Below, one piece after another: positions 17,946 to 27,326 of a stretch of 64,000 nt of DNA (its first letter is position 1; every line of letters begins with the position of its first letter). Position numbers and translations under genes: made by a program. The notes under the pieces are model-generated. The model searched no databases. It was not told where the DNA came from and saw only the letters and a program-made list of their open reading frames with translations. The stretch is taken from assembly GCF_018215265.2 (NCBI RefSeq), contig NZ_CP136562.1, positions 620,001-684,000 of the forward strand. The letters run 5' to 3'. This DNA is from Paenarthrobacter sp. GOM3 (GTDB lineage: Bacteria > Actinomycetota > Actinomycetes > Actinomycetales > Micrococcaceae).

Positions 17946-18973
17946 GCGGCACCCGCCCCGTTGGAAGCACCGTCGGCGTCGTAGCTCAGGCCGATCTGGC
18001 GGCGGATCTCGTCCATGGCCGCCATGATGGCAACGGTTTCTTCGGGCGGAAGGATAGTTCCGGCAGTGTCACCGGCACGGACCAAGCGTTCCAGTTCCGC
18101 TGCCTGGTACTGCATTCCGCGGCTGGTGACGGGCTGCTCATACCGTTCAATAACCGCACCATCGGCACCCCAAACGGTGAAGGGAACAGGGTTGTACCAA
18201 GTGTGTTCGATATCGATCCAACCCTCGGAGCCGATCACCATGGCCCGGTTGGCGCTCGCAGCGTCCAGTTCGCAGTCCACCAAAGCCTGCGCGCCGCCGT
18301 CGTAATCAAAAATCGCCGCCGTCTGTCGGTCCACACCGGTGGCCGTCGTGGAAGCGCTTGCCCGGATCGTGGCCGGCGTGCCCAGGATGTCGAAAGCGAA
18401 CGAGATGGGGTAGATGCCGAGGTCCAGCAGGGCCCCACCACCCAGTGCGGGATCGTTCAAGCGGTGGGAAGGATCCTTGGGAAGGCTTTGGTTGTGGCTG
18501 GCCACCACTTTCCGGACGTCGCCGATGGTGCCGGCAGCGATGACCTCGCGCACACGGATCATGTGCGGAAGGAACCTCGTCCACATGGCTTCCAACGCCA
18601 CGAGCCCTTTCGATGCGGCCAGGTCAATGATGTCCTGGGCTTCGCGGGCGTTCATGGTGAACGACTTTTCCACCAACACGTGCTTACCCGCATTCAGGGC
18701 CAACAAAGCGTTCGCGTGGTGGAAGGGGTGCGGTGTGGCGATGTACACCACGTCCACCAGGGGGTCGGCAACGAGGTCCTCGTAGCTGGCGTGCGCGGTG
18801 GCGACACCGTTCTGTTCGGCGAATGCCTTGCTCGATTCCAGCGACCGTGATCCGACCGCCTGGACCGTGAAACCGTTGTCTTTGAGGTCCTGCGTTTGCA
18901 GCCCGGCGATGAAGCCGGTGCCGAGAATTCCCCAGCGGATGGTGCCGTCTGAAGTGCCATTGCTGAGGGTCAC
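17942..18973 (-). CDS. Gfo/Idh/MocA oxidoreductase (1)
   Basis: A GTG at 18973 gives 343 aa beginning VTLSNGTSDGTIRWGILGTGFIAG. An upstream start at 19123 would run over the end of the preceding gene. It has the Rossmann motif GILGTGFIAG and the C-terminal Gfo/Idh/MocA substrate domain, and resembles the dihydrodiol-dehydrogenase-like subgroup. The family's EKP motif is EKS here (VEKSFTMNAREA); the lysine is kept. It probably oxidises a sugar or polyol with NAD(P). Confidence 0.87.
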   Translation of the reverse strand: MTLSNGTSDGTIRWGILGTGFIAGLQTQDLKDNGFTVQAVGSRSLESSKAFAEQNGVATAHASYEDLVADPLVDVVYIATPHPFHHANALLALNAGKHVLVEKSFTMNAREAQDIIDLAASKGLVALEAMWTRFLPHMIRVREVIAAGTIGDVRKVVASHNQSLPKDPSHRLNDPALGGGALLDLGIYPISFAFDILGTPATIRASASTTATGVDRQTAAIFDYDGGAQALVDCELDAASANRAMVIGSEGWIDIEHTWYNPVPFTVWGADGAVIERYEQPVTSRGMQYQAAELERLVRAGDTAGTILPPEETVAIMAAMDEIRRQIGLSYDADGASNGAGAA

Positions 18974-18977
18974 GGGC

Positions 18978-19870
18978 TTAGTCCTTTGGTGAGTCGTTGA
19001 GCGGGTACGCCACAAACGCAAAGCGCGTCGAATCCGGCGACCAGCTGTTGACGTTGAGGGTACCTTGGCCGCCGAAAAGTGGCCACGTCTGGAGGGGAGT
19101 GGTCCAGTCTTCGGTCGAAACAAGTACGACGGCGACCGGCAAGTCGGCGGGATGGCCTTCGGTGCCGCTGGGGAACCGGATATACGTCGCGAAGCGGCCG
19201 TCAGGGGAAAGGTGGGGGAACCAGTCCACGGATCCCGAGGTCAGAAGCTGCTCGAATCCGCTCCCGTCACTGCGGACCCGGCCAGTTGCGCGTGGCCGGG
19301 AGCAGAAGTGAAGGACTCGGTATTGAGGTAGATCCACTTGCCGTCCGGCGAGTACTCCGGTCCGTCGCAGTGACCGCGCCCAACATCAACCCGGGCGGTA
19401 GCGCCGCCGTCGGAGGCTATGGTCATGAGGCGACCGGGCTGCGTATAGTCGCCCGCTTCGATACCCACGTAGGCCAACTCTTTGCCGTCGGGACTGACGC
19501 CGTGGAGGAAGTGGAACGTGCCGTCCTCGTCCGTGATCCGCTGGGCAGGACCGCCGCCCAGTGATGCCCGGTAGATGTGACCGTCGTTGGCTGAAAGGTA
19601 GATGTCGGCGCCGTCGGGCGAGAGGACGTGATCGTTGTTCAGGTCCGGGATGCCGGTCAGCGGAACCGTGGTGAGCTCCGCGGAATCGACGTCCAGGGTC
19701 CACAACTTGCCGTCCCCGTTGAGGACCAGTGCCGTCCCGTCGAGGGTCCAATTCGGTGCCTCAAACAGGACGTCAGTGGAGGTGAACAGCAGCTCGGCCT
19801 GACCGCTGACCGACGCGACCCACACCTCGCAACGCTGACCGGGTTGAAGGGTGCGGATCGCGTCGGCCAT
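18978..19870 (-). pseudogene. TolB-like beta-propeller protein, frameshifted
   Basis: The first part (19870 to about 19290) encodes propeller repeats (SPDGADIYLSAN, SPDGKELAYVG, SPDGKWIYLNTES) and then loses frame after PGHAQLA. The second part continues in another frame as VRSDGSGFEQLL, HLSPDGRFATYI and WSPDSTRFAFVAYP up to 18978. One missing G/C in the run at about 19277-19282 would restore one protein of about 297 aa. It is either a real lesion or a base-calling error. The family includes TolB-like and oligogalacturonate-lyase-like proteins. It sits between an isomerase gene and an oxidoreductase gene with spacings of 3-4 bp, so it was part of the operon. Confidence 0.8.
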
Positions 19871-19873
19871 GGG

Positions 19874-20872
19874 CTAGTCCTGGCTGAAGGCGGCGTCGAA
19901 CGAGGTCTGCGACGCGGGGAAGTCGAACTTCTTGAGTGCTGCGAGGGCTTCGGGGGCGCCGTGGAGGCGGTCCATTCCGGCGTCTTCCCATTCGATGCTG
20001 ATGGGTCCGGTGTAGCCGATCGCGGTGAGGGCGCGGAAGGAGGATTCCCACGGCACATCGCCGCGTCCGGCGGAGACGAAGTCCCAGCCACGGCGGGGGT
20101 CGCCCCAGGGCAGGTGCGAGCCCATGACGGTGTTGCGGCCGGTGGGACGGAGCTTGGTGTCCTTGCAGTCCACGTGGTAGATCCGGTCCTTGAAGTCCCA
20201 GATGAAGGAGACGGGATCGATGCCCTGCCACATGAAGTGGGACGGGTCCCAGTTCAGCCCGAACGCCGGCCGGTGGCCGATCGCTTCGAGGGTCCGGACG
20301 GTGGTCCAGTAGTCGTAGGCGATTTCGGAGGGGTGGACTTCGTGGGCGAAACGGACACCGCATTCGTCGAAGACGTCGAGGATGGGGTTCCAACGGTCGG
20401 CGAAGTCCTGGTAGCCGGCCTCGATGACTTTCTCCGGGACGGGCGGGAACATGGCCACGTACTGCCAGATCGAGGAACCGGTGAACCCGACGACGGTGTC
20501 CACTCCGAGTGCTTTGGCGAGGCGGGCGGTGTGCTTCATTTCCTCGGCTGCGCGTTGGCGGACGCCTTCGGGGTCGCCATCGCCCCAGACTTTGGAGCCG
20601 ACGATGGCTTCGTGGCGGAAGTCGATGGGGTCATCGCAGACGGCCTGGCCCTTGAGGTGGTTGGAGATGGCCCAGACCTTGAGATTGTACTTTTCCAGGA
20701 CAGCGAGCTTGGACTCGACGTAGCCGGGTTCGTCCCAGCGCCAGGCGTCCAGGTGGTCTCCGGAGACGGCGATTTCCAGGCCGTCGTAGCCCCAGCCCGA
20801 GGCGAGCTTGGCGACTTCCTCGAAGGGGAGGTCGGCCCACTGGCCGGTGAACAGGGTGTACGGGCGGGGCAT
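19874..20872 (-). CDS. Sugar phosphate isomerase/epimerase (TIM barrel) (1)
   Basis: This 332-aa protein belongs to the AP-endonuclease-2-like xylose-isomerase fold. Likely metal residues appear in HEVHPSEIAYD, NWDPSHFMWQG, YHVDCKDTK and SIEWEDAGMD. It begins MPRPYTLFTGQWADLPFEE, a common form in actinobacterial sugar operons. Members isomerise or epimerise sugars or dehydrate keto-sugars. Partners on both sides are Gfo/Idh/MocA dehydrogenases, so a keto-sugar made by one of them is a plausible substrate. Confidence 0.88.
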   Translation of the reverse strand: MPRPYTLFTGQWADLPFEEVAKLASGWGYDGLEIAVSGDHLDAWRWDEPGYVESKLAVLEKYNLKVWAISNHLKGQAVCDDPIDFRHEAIVGSKVWGDGDPEGVRQRAAEEMKHTARLAKALGVDTVVGFTGSSIWQYVAMFPPVPEKVIEAGYQDFADRWNPILDVFDECGVRFAHEVHPSEIAYDYWTTVRTLEAIGHRPAFGLNWDPSHFMWQGIDPVSFIWDFKDRIYHVDCKDTKLRPTGRNTVMGSHLPWGDPRRGWDFVSAGRGDVPWESSFRALTAIGYTGPISIEWEDAGMDRLHGAPEALAALKKFDFPASQTSFDAAFSQD

Positions 20873-20873
20873 G

Positions 20874-22055
20874 TCAGGCTCCTTTAATAGGGGTTGCGTT
20901 GAGTTGGATCAGTGAGCTTTTGGCGGCTGCGGACTCCTCCACGGCGGCCAGTATGTGTTGGACGTTGAGCCCTTCTTCGAACGACGGCGACGGCTGGCTT
21001 CCGTCGCGAATGGCGAGAAGGAAGTCGCGGATTTGGTGGGTGAAGGTGTGTTCCCAGCCGATGATGTGGCCCTGCGGCCACCACGCTTCCAGGTAGGGGT
21101 GTTCGGGCTCGTTGACCAGGATCCGACGGAAACCCTGCTCCCGGACCGGCACGGTCGCATCCAGGAAACCCAGTTCATTGAGCGCCTCCAGATCGAACAG
21201 GATGGTGCCTTTGTCGCCGTAAATTTCGAGTTTGAGGGAGTTCTTCTGGCCCGTCGCGACCCTGCTGACTTCCACCGAGGCGATTGCTCCGGAGGCGAGA
21301 GTCAGGGTGGCCCAGGCGGCGTCGTCGACCGTTACATCTTCCAGGCCGTCCGCTCCGGGGCGCCGGTCCACAAAGGTGTGCAGGCGGCCGGAGACCTCGG
21401 TGACCGCATCGCCCAGCAGGTAGAGGACCTGGTCGATGGCGTGTGATGCGATGTCCCCCAATGCACCGGAGCCGGCGGTTTCTTTCCGGAGCCGCCAGGT
21501 CATGGGAGACTCTGCGTCGGAGAGCCAGTCCTGGAGGTAGGCGGCGCGGATGTGGCGGACGGTGCCGAGGCGGCCTTCGGCGATCAGTTCACGTGCCAGG
21601 GCCAGGGCGGGGACGCGGCGGTAGTTAAAGCCGATCATGGACTGGACTCCGCGTTTGCGTGCCTTCGCCGCGGCGGCGGTCATGAGTTCGGCTTCGGCCA
21701 GGGTGTTGGCGAGCGGCTTTTCCACCAGCACGTGCTTGCCCGCTTCGAGCGCAGCGATGGCGATTTCGGCGTGCATCCAACCCGGGGCGCAGATGTCAAT
21801 GATGTGGATGTCGTCCCGTTCAATGACCGAACGCCAGTCGGTGGCGGATTCGGCCCAGCCATACTTGGCGGCGGCCTCGGCCACTTGCGTGGCGTCCCGG
21901 CCCACGAGGACTTTCTGCTCGAAGGCCGGGACGTCGAAGAAACTGGCCACGTTCCGCCACGCATTCGAGTGGGCCTTCCCCATGAAGGCGTAGCCGATGG
22001 CGGCCACGCCGAGAGGCTGGTTGGAAGGCAGGGACGAGTGTGTGGGCGTGCTCAT
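20874..22055 (-). CDS. Gfo/Idh/MocA oxidoreductase (2)
   Basis: This 393-aa protein has VAAIGYAFMGKAHSNAW at the nucleotide site and VLVEKPLANTLAEAE around the catalytic Lys. GSGALGDIASHAIDQVLYL and a long C-terminal sheet domain follow. The FMGKAHS form and length are like levoglucosan-dehydrogenase-type members. It probably oxidises a sugar or anhydrosugar hydroxyl with NAD. It starts 33 bp after the next upstream oxidoreductase gene and is 1 bp from the isomerase that follows. Confidence 0.9.
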   Translation of the reverse strand: MSTPTHSSLPSNQPLGVAAIGYAFMGKAHSNAWRNVASFFDVPAFEQKVLVGRDATQVAEAAAKYGWAESATDWRSVIERDDIHIIDICAPGWMHAEIAIAALEAGKHVLVEKPLANTLAEAELMTAAAAKARKRGVQSMIGFNYRRVPALALARELIAEGRLGTVRHIRAAYLQDWLSDAESPMTWRLRKETAGSGALGDIASHAIDQVLYLLGDAVTEVSGRLHTFVDRRPGADGLEDVTVDDAAWATLTLASGAIASVEVSRVATGQKNSLKLEIYGDKGTILFDLEALNELGFLDATVPVREQGFRRILVNEPEHPYLEAWWPQGHIIGWEHTFTHQIRDFLLAIRDGSQPSPSFEEGLNVQHILAAVEESAAAKSSLIQLNATPIKGA

Positions 22056-22088
22056 GGTTCGATTCCTCGCTGGGTTCGCTGCGGATTT

Positions 22089-23210
22089 CTAGAGGGTTGC
22101 GGTTTCCGGCGCCCAGTCCTCGGGCAGGGCAGCCGAGGTGGGGGCGTTGCTGGTGACATCCACGAACGAGCCCGACTCCACGGATTCGGCGATGGAAACC
22201 ATGCTGTCCAGCACGTGGTAGGCGAGGTCGCCAGTGGCGCGGTGCGGGGTGCCGGCTCGCAGGGCGCGGGCCATATCCAGCACGCCGAGCCCACGGCCAT
22301 TGGCGGGCCCGGTCGCGGCGATGATCTCGGGTTCTTCCGCGCCCGGACGCCAGAGCTTCAGGTCGCCGTCGAAATAGTTCGGGTCCGGCAGCGAGAGCGT
22401 CGCCTCCGAGCCGGTGATTTCCACGAAGCCCATGCGTTGGCGCGGCGACTCGAAGGAGAACACACTGTGTGAGGACTGGCCGCCCTCGAACTGAGCCATT
22501 GCCGAAACATGCGTGGGGACCTCGACGGCGAATTCCTCGCCGGCCTTGGGACCGGAACCGATCACGCGGGTCGCCTTCGCGGAGGAGCCGACGGCGGCCA
22601 CCTTGCGGATCGATCCGAAGGTCTGGATCAGTGCGGTGAGGTAGTACGGGCCCATGTCGAACAGGGGCCCGGCGCCGTGCTGGAACAAGAACGCAGGGTT
22701 CGGGTGCCAGGATTCCGGTCCGGGGGTCTGGAACGTGGTCATGCCGGTCAGCGGCGTGCCGATATCACCGCGCTCGATAATCCGTCGCGCGGTCTGCAGG
22801 CCCGCACCGAGGAACGTGTCCGGTGCGGTGCCCAGGCGGATGCCCGCGGCGTCGGCTGCCTTGAGCAGGCCCAGCCCGGACTCGCGGTCCAGGGAGAACG
22901 GCTTCTCGGTCCAGACGTGCTTGCCCGCGTTGACCGCGGCCGTAGCCACCTCGACGTGAGCCGCCGGGATGGTCAGGTTCACGATGATTTCGACGTCGGG
23001 ATGGTTCAGCGCCAGCTCCGGGGCACCCCACTCGGGGATCCCGTATTCCTCGGCGCGGGCCTTGGCCGCCTCTTCGAACAGGTCGGCGATCACCAGGACC
23101 TTGACGTCCGGGAAGGTGGTGAGGTTGTCCAGGTACTGCTTGCTGATGTTGCCCGCACCGATGACTGCTACGCCTACGGCGCCTTTGCGGGTGGAAGGTG
23201 TGAAGCTCAT
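22089..23210 (-). CDS. Gfo/Idh/MocA oxidoreductase (3)
   Basis: This 373-aa protein has the motifs VAVIGAGNISKQYL and VWTEKPFSLDRESG, then a DMGPYYLTALIQTFG segment common in this family. The EKP Lys is present. Its ATG overlaps the preceding isomerase stop. It is one of four such dehydrogenases in the operon, and the differences between them suggest distinct steps or substrates. Confidence 0.9.
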   Translation of the reverse strand: MSFTPSTRKGAVGVAVIGAGNISKQYLDNLTTFPDVKVLVIADLFEEAAKARAEEYGIPEWGAPELALNHPDVEIIVNLTIPAAHVEVATAAVNAGKHVWTEKPFSLDRESGLGLLKAADAAGIRLGTAPDTFLGAGLQTARRIIERGDIGTPLTGMTTFQTPGPESWHPNPAFLFQHGAGPLFDMGPYYLTALIQTFGSIRKVAAVGSSAKATRVIGSGPKAGEEFAVEVPTHVSAMAQFEGGQSSHSVFSFESPRQRMGFVEITGSEATLSLPDPNYFDGDLKLWRPGAEEPEIIAATGPANGRGLGVLDMARALRAGTPHRATGDLAYHVLDSMVSIAESVESGSFVDVTSNAPTSAALPEDWAPETATL

Positions 23211-23953
23211 GCCTTGGCACCTGCCGATTCTGCGTTGAGGAATGCGAGCGATTCCGTGATGCCCTGGAAGATGTCGCCTGAGTAGTCGTCGAACTCAACG
23301 ACGCCAACCTCCAAGGACTTCGCGGCGGCGATGACGTCCAGCACGGGGATGGTGCCCTGGCCTGCGGGCTGCTGGGCCTTGGTGTCGGTGTTGCCCGGGC
23401 CGTCCTTGATGTGGATCAGCTTCACGCGGTCACCCAAACGGGCCAGGAGTTCCACGGGATTCTGGCCGCCAACGGCAACCCAGTAGGTGTCCACCTCGAG
23501 GACGAGTTCCGGATCCAACAGACCCTCGAAGTACTCCAGCGCGGTCTTGCCCTCGATGGTGGACTCCAGTTCCCATGCGTGGTTGTGGTAGCCCACGCGG
23601 ATGCCGTACTCAGCACCCTTCTTGGCCGCGGCGTTGAGCTTGGCCGCCGTACCCTGGATGGTTTCCGCGTCCTGCCAGTGCTCAGCCGGGAGGAACGGGT
23701 CGATCACGGTGGTGATGCCCAGTTCCTTGGCTGCGGCGAAGATCTCATCCTGGTCGGCCGACAGAAGCGGCGCGTGTCCTGAAGGAGCGGTCAGGCCGTT
23801 CTCCTTCAGGGCAGCCCCGAGCTCGGCTGCGGTGGCCACGAAGTTGTACGGCTCAACCTGCGTGAAACCGATCTCGGCGACCTTTTTGATGGTTCCAGGC
23901 AGGTCCTCCTGGATGGCATTGCGGAGGGTGTACAGCTGGAGTGAGTACGACAT
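23207..23953 (-). CDS. Sugar phosphate isomerase/epimerase (TIM barrel) (2)
   Basis: This 248-aa short form begins MSYSLQLYTLRNAIQEDLPGT. It has GYHNHAWELE, EVDTYWVAVGG, LIHIKDG and VGVVEFDDYSGD, the metal-binding pattern of this fold. It lies between the ABC permease genes and the third oxidoreductase gene, with which it overlaps by four bases. A role as a keto-sugar isomerase or dehydratase is inferred from its partners. Confidence 0.89.
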   Translation of the reverse strand: MSYSLQLYTLRNAIQEDLPGTIKKVAEIGFTQVEPYNFVATAAELGAALKENGLTAPSGHAPLLSADQDEIFAAAKELGITTVIDPFLPAEHWQDAETIQGTAAKLNAAAKKGAEYGIRVGYHNHAWELESTIEGKTALEYFEGLLDPELVLEVDTYWVAVGGQNPVELLARLGDRVKLIHIKDGPGNTDTKAQQPAGQGTIPVLDVIAAAKSLEVGVVEFDDYSGDIFQGITESLAFLNAESAGAKA

Positions 23954-24010
23954 TGTTTTCCTTTGCGGGAGTGGTTTATGCAGGGAATTCAGGCGTTGGC
24001 GCCAGTCTAG

Positions 24011-24904
24011 TTAGCGCCCGGCGAGGGAGCCACCGATTCCGCCAACACTGAAGTACTTGTTCAACGTGGCGAAGACGATGATCGGTGGAAGCATCATGAC
24101 GACGGCCAGCGCCATCACGGAGGTCCAGTCTGTGGCGTTCTGCTGGAAGAAGGATTGGACGCCCATGGGGAGGGTGAAGATCTCATTGGAGCGGAGGAAG
24201 ACGATTGCCACGAGGTAGTCGTTCCATGCGAGCAGGAAGGCGAAGATCGCCGTGGAGAGGATGCCCGGCAAGGAGTTGCGCAGCACCACCTTGGTGAACG
24301 ACCCGAAGACCGAGCACCCATCGATCCACGATGCTTCTTCAAGGCTGATGGGGATCGAATCGAAGTAGGCGGCCATCATCCACGTAGCCACGGTCATGGT
24401 GGAACCGACGTAGATGATGGTGATGCCCAGCAGGTTGTCCACCAGTCCCATCCCTGCGAAGAGGATGAACAGCGGAACCACAGAGGTGATGATCGGCAGG
24501 GACTGCATGACGAACAGGAGCAGCGAGTAGCCGGAGACTGCCTTGGACCGCCCGCGGGAGAGGACGTAGCCGGCAGGTGCGGCGACGGCTACGGACACCA
24601 CAACCGTGGAGAGCGTGGTGACCAGGCTGTTCTGCAGCCACGTCGCAGCCAGTGTTCCGTTGAAGACGTTGGCCAGGTTTTCGAAGGTGAACCCGGTCGC
24701 GGTGCTGTTGGGGCCTGGTGTAAACGCCAGCACCACGGTGACCATGATGGGAACCAGGACGATCACGGTGATGGCCAGGATCAGGACAAACCGCCACCAG
24801 CGTCCGCGCATGCCGGCTTCGGAGAGGACCCGGCGGGTTTTGCCCGTTTCGCTGATGCCGAGGGCCGGGCCGGATTCGGGGTGGGCGTGGAGTACAGCGC
24901 TCAT
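24011..24904 (-). CDS. Carbohydrate ABC transporter permease (MalG type)
   Basis: This 297-aa membrane protein has six predicted segments. Its EAA loop, EEASWIDGCSVFGSFTKVVLRNSLPG, couples it to an ATPase. It ends with the usual LNKYFSVGGIGGSLAGR, like other MalG-type sugar permeases. It overlaps the MalF-type gene by one base. No ATP-binding protein is encoded in the operon, so a shared MsmK-like ATPase from elsewhere probably serves it. Confidence 0.93.
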   Translation of the reverse strand: MSAVLHAHPESGPALGISETGKTRRVLSEAGMRGRWWRFVLILAITVIVLVPIMVTVVLAFTPGPNSTATGFTFENLANVFNGTLAATWLQNSLVTTLSTVVVSVAVAAPAGYVLSRGRSKAVSGYSLLLFVMQSLPIITSVVPLFILFAGMGLVDNLLGITIIYVGSTMTVATWMMAAYFDSIPISLEEASWIDGCSVFGSFTKVVLRNSLPGILSTAIFAFLLAWNDYLVAIVFLRSNEIFTLPMGVQSFFQQNATDWTSVMALAVVMMLPPIIVFATLNKYFSVGGIGGSLAGR

Positions 24905-25866
24905 TATTCGACGCTCGACTTTCGGATCTGGCGGTACAGGATGACGGAGATGACCACCAGGGTCATGGTCATGAGGAAGGCGATGGCAACGCCTGGCCCG
25001 GTGGCGAAGTCCTGGAAGACGGTCCGGTAGGCCAGGACCACCAGCGAGGTGGTGGCGCTGACAGGTCCGCCGCCGGTGAGAAGGTAGATGGTGGGGAAGT
25101 CATTGACGCAGAAGATCGTCATGAGGATCCACGAGATGTACGTGGAACGGGCGATCAGCGGCAAGGTGATTTGGGTGAACTGCTGCCAACGGCTGGCACC
25201 ATCCATGCTCGCGGCTTCGTAGACGGTGGTGTCCACCGAGGCCAGGGCTGCGGAGATCATCATCATCATGAAGGGGAAGGAAACCCAGACCTTGAACACC
25301 ATGACAGTGATGGACGCGAGGGTCGGATCGGCCAGGAACAGTGGGGTTCCCAGGCCGAGGCCCCGGAAGATCGAGGGGATCAGGCTGTCAGGTGTGGCAA
25401 CCAGCCAGTTCCACGCGGTGGAGGAGACCACGATCGGCACCACCCACGGCAGGAGCAAGAGGACCTTGAAGGTATTGCCTGCGGGGATTTTGGTCCGCAG
25501 CAGCAGGGCCAGTCCCAGGCCAACAAGCCAGGAGCCGAACACGCCAACAATCGTGAACCACAGGGTGAACTGTGCAGCCTTCCAGAACGCCGGCGAGGAC
25601 AGGACGTTGGCGAAGTTTTCCCCACCAACGAAGTTTCCCGTCTGGAGCAGGTCGCCGTCGTGGGTAGCCTGCACCGCGGCGTGGATCAGCGGATAGCCGT
25701 GGATCAGGACCAGCAGGACCACGGAAGGCAACAGGAGCCAGAAGAAGGTCTTGGTGGTTTGCGCGCTCAGTTTGCTCTTGCGTTTACCAGGGGAGGCCCC
25801 CGGCCCGCCGGGGGCGAGCCCCCGGCGGGCCCGGGACAGGCCCGAAGGTGCGGTGGTGGATGTCAT
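24904..25866 (-). CDS. Carbohydrate ABC transporter permease (MalF type)
   Basis: This 320-aa protein has a basic N-terminal tail, about six membrane segments and an EAA loop (YEAASMDGASRWQQFTQITLPL). It pairs with the MalG-type permease that follows. It starts 13 bp after the binding-protein gene. Together the three genes form an importer for a sugar or glycoside. Confidence 0.92.
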   Translation of the reverse strand: MTSTTAPSGLSRARRGLAPGGPGASPGKRKSKLSAQTTKTFFWLLLPSVVLLVLIHGYPLIHAAVQATHDGDLLQTGNFVGGENFANVLSSPAFWKAAQFTLWFTIVGVFGSWLVGLGLALLLRTKIPAGNTFKVLLLLPWVVPIVVSSTAWNWLVATPDSLIPSIFRGLGLGTPLFLADPTLASITVMVFKVWVSFPFMMMMISAALASVDTTVYEAASMDGASRWQQFTQITLPLIARSTYISWILMTIFCVNDFPTIYLLTGGGPVSATTSLVVLAYRTVFQDFATGPGVAIAFLMTMTLVVISVILYRQIRKSSVE

Positions 25867-25879
25867 GGCTGGACCCGTT

Positions 25880-27211
25880 CTACTTCTTCAGGACGGATTC
25901 GAGGCCGGACTGGAACGTCTGCAGGGCGCTCTTGGCGTCCTTTGCCTGGCCGGTCAGGATGGACTGGCTGAACTGGTTGAGGGCCTGGCCGCCGTCGAGG
26001 GCTGCGAGGTTGGCGTTGAGGGTACTGCCCTGGGAGGCGAACGTCTTGGCGATGGGCTGCCAGTCCTTGACGATCTTGACGTTGTTGGGATCGTTGGCGA
26101 ACTCGGGCGTTTCGGTGATCGACTTGAAGACCGGAAGCGCGGACATGAGCTTCTGCTTCCACAGTTCCTTGAGCTGGCCCATGTAGTAGACAAGGAACTC
26201 TTCGGAGGCCTCCTGCGAGGGGGTGTTCTTGTACATCATGATGTTGTTCGGGAAGACGATGGTGGCTTTGTCGCCGTGCGGGCCGGTGATGGGGTCGGCC
26301 ACGAGCAGGTCGCCGGAAGTGTCACCCACGCGCTGCGGAACGTTGACCTGGAACAGGCCGAATCCTGCCTTGCCGTCCTTCCACTGGGCCGACATGTTGT
26401 CCGTGGTGTAGCTGACCGCGGCTGGATCGATGATGCCATTGGAGACAAGTTCCAGGACGAATTCCATGGCTTCGACGTTGCGGTCGTTGAGGAGGTCCAG
26501 TTCGCCGGCCTTGTTCCAGACGCCGCCGCCGTTGTTGACCATCATCATGATCATGGAGTGGTTGCCGTAGTTGTTGCCCGAACCGGCGCCTGTGGCGAAG
26601 CCGAAGGCGCCAACCTTCTTCAGTGCCTTGCCGGCTTCGAGCAGCGAAGGCCAGTCGGTGGGGAGCGAGACTCCGGCTTTCTCGAACAGCGACTTGCGGT
26701 ACCAGAACACGCGCATGTCCAGCTGCCACGGTACTGCGACGTAGCCCTTGTCCGACTTGAACGGATCGAGCACTCCGGGCAGGAAGTCGTCGAACTGGCC
26801 GTTGGACTTCATCTTCTCAATAACTTTGTCTGCGTAGGCGATCTGACCCTGCTGATCAAACTGGAACGCCTGGAAGCCACCACCGGTGGAAACAGCCGGA
26901 CCGGTTTTGGACGCGATGGCCGAGGAGAACGTCTGGTAGAAGTTGTTCCACTGGATGATCTGGTAGTTGGCCTTGGCGTTGTTGGCGCCGGAGAAGCCCT
27001 CAGCGATCTTCTTGGCGGAATCGTTGTAGGCCGGTGTTGCCCATGGCATATCCCAGAACTTGATGGTGCCACCGGCACCGCCGCCACCGCCGCCCTGGCT
27101 GGCTGAGCCGCCTCCGCAGGCGGCGAGCAGCGGCACTGATGCCGCGGCGGCGGTCAGGCCGAGAAAACCGCGGCGGGAAAATGCTTTGTTGGCTGTGGAC
27201 TGAACATTCAT
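25880..27211 (-). CDS. Extracellular sugar-binding lipoprotein of ABC transporter
   Basis: The ATG at 27211, behind GAAAGGAA, gives 443 aa beginning MNVQSTANKAFSRRGFLGLT. The SRRGFLGL sequence is a twin-arginine-type signal and LLAACGG is a lipobox, so the protein is likely Tat-exported and lipid-anchored. The rest is a typical family-1 solute-binding protein. It delivers the operon's substrate to the MalF/MalG-type permeases. The exact sugar cannot be told from the sequence. Confidence 0.92.
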   Translation of the reverse strand: MNVQSTANKAFSRRGFLGLTAAAASVPLLAACGGGSASQGGGGGGAGGTIKFWDMPWATPAYNDSAKKIAEGFSGANNAKANYQIIQWNNFYQTFSSAIASKTGPAVSTGGGFQAFQFDQQGQIAYADKVIEKMKSNGQFDDFLPGVLDPFKSDKGYVAVPWQLDMRVFWYRKSLFEKAGVSLPTDWPSLLEAGKALKKVGAFGFATGAGSGNNYGNHSMIMMMVNNGGGVWNKAGELDLLNDRNVEAMEFVLELVSNGIIDPAAVSYTTDNMSAQWKDGKAGFGLFQVNVPQRVGDTSGDLLVADPITGPHGDKATIVFPNNIMMYKNTPSQEASEEFLVYYMGQLKELWKQKLMSALPVFKSITETPEFANDPNNVKIVKDWQPIAKTFASQGSTLNANLAALDGGQALNQFSQSILTGQAKDAKSALQTFQSGLESVLKK

Positions 27212-27326
27212 AGTGATTCCTTTCGGGACCGGCAACGCGGAGTCCGCGTCGATACGCCGGTCCAGCTCAACTTTGAGTAGGGCAAACGGATACTGAATGG
27301 CTGGTACTGCTTTGTGTTGCGGTGGT

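Noticed and set aside
17942-19123. Oxidoreductase start at 19123
   Set aside because: It overlaps the end of the TolB-like gene; a GTG at 18973 fits the family N-terminus.
25751-27106. Long open frame of 451 aa on the plus strand
   Set aside because: It is antisense to the binding-protein and permease genes and has no protein-like motifs; a GC-rich shadow.
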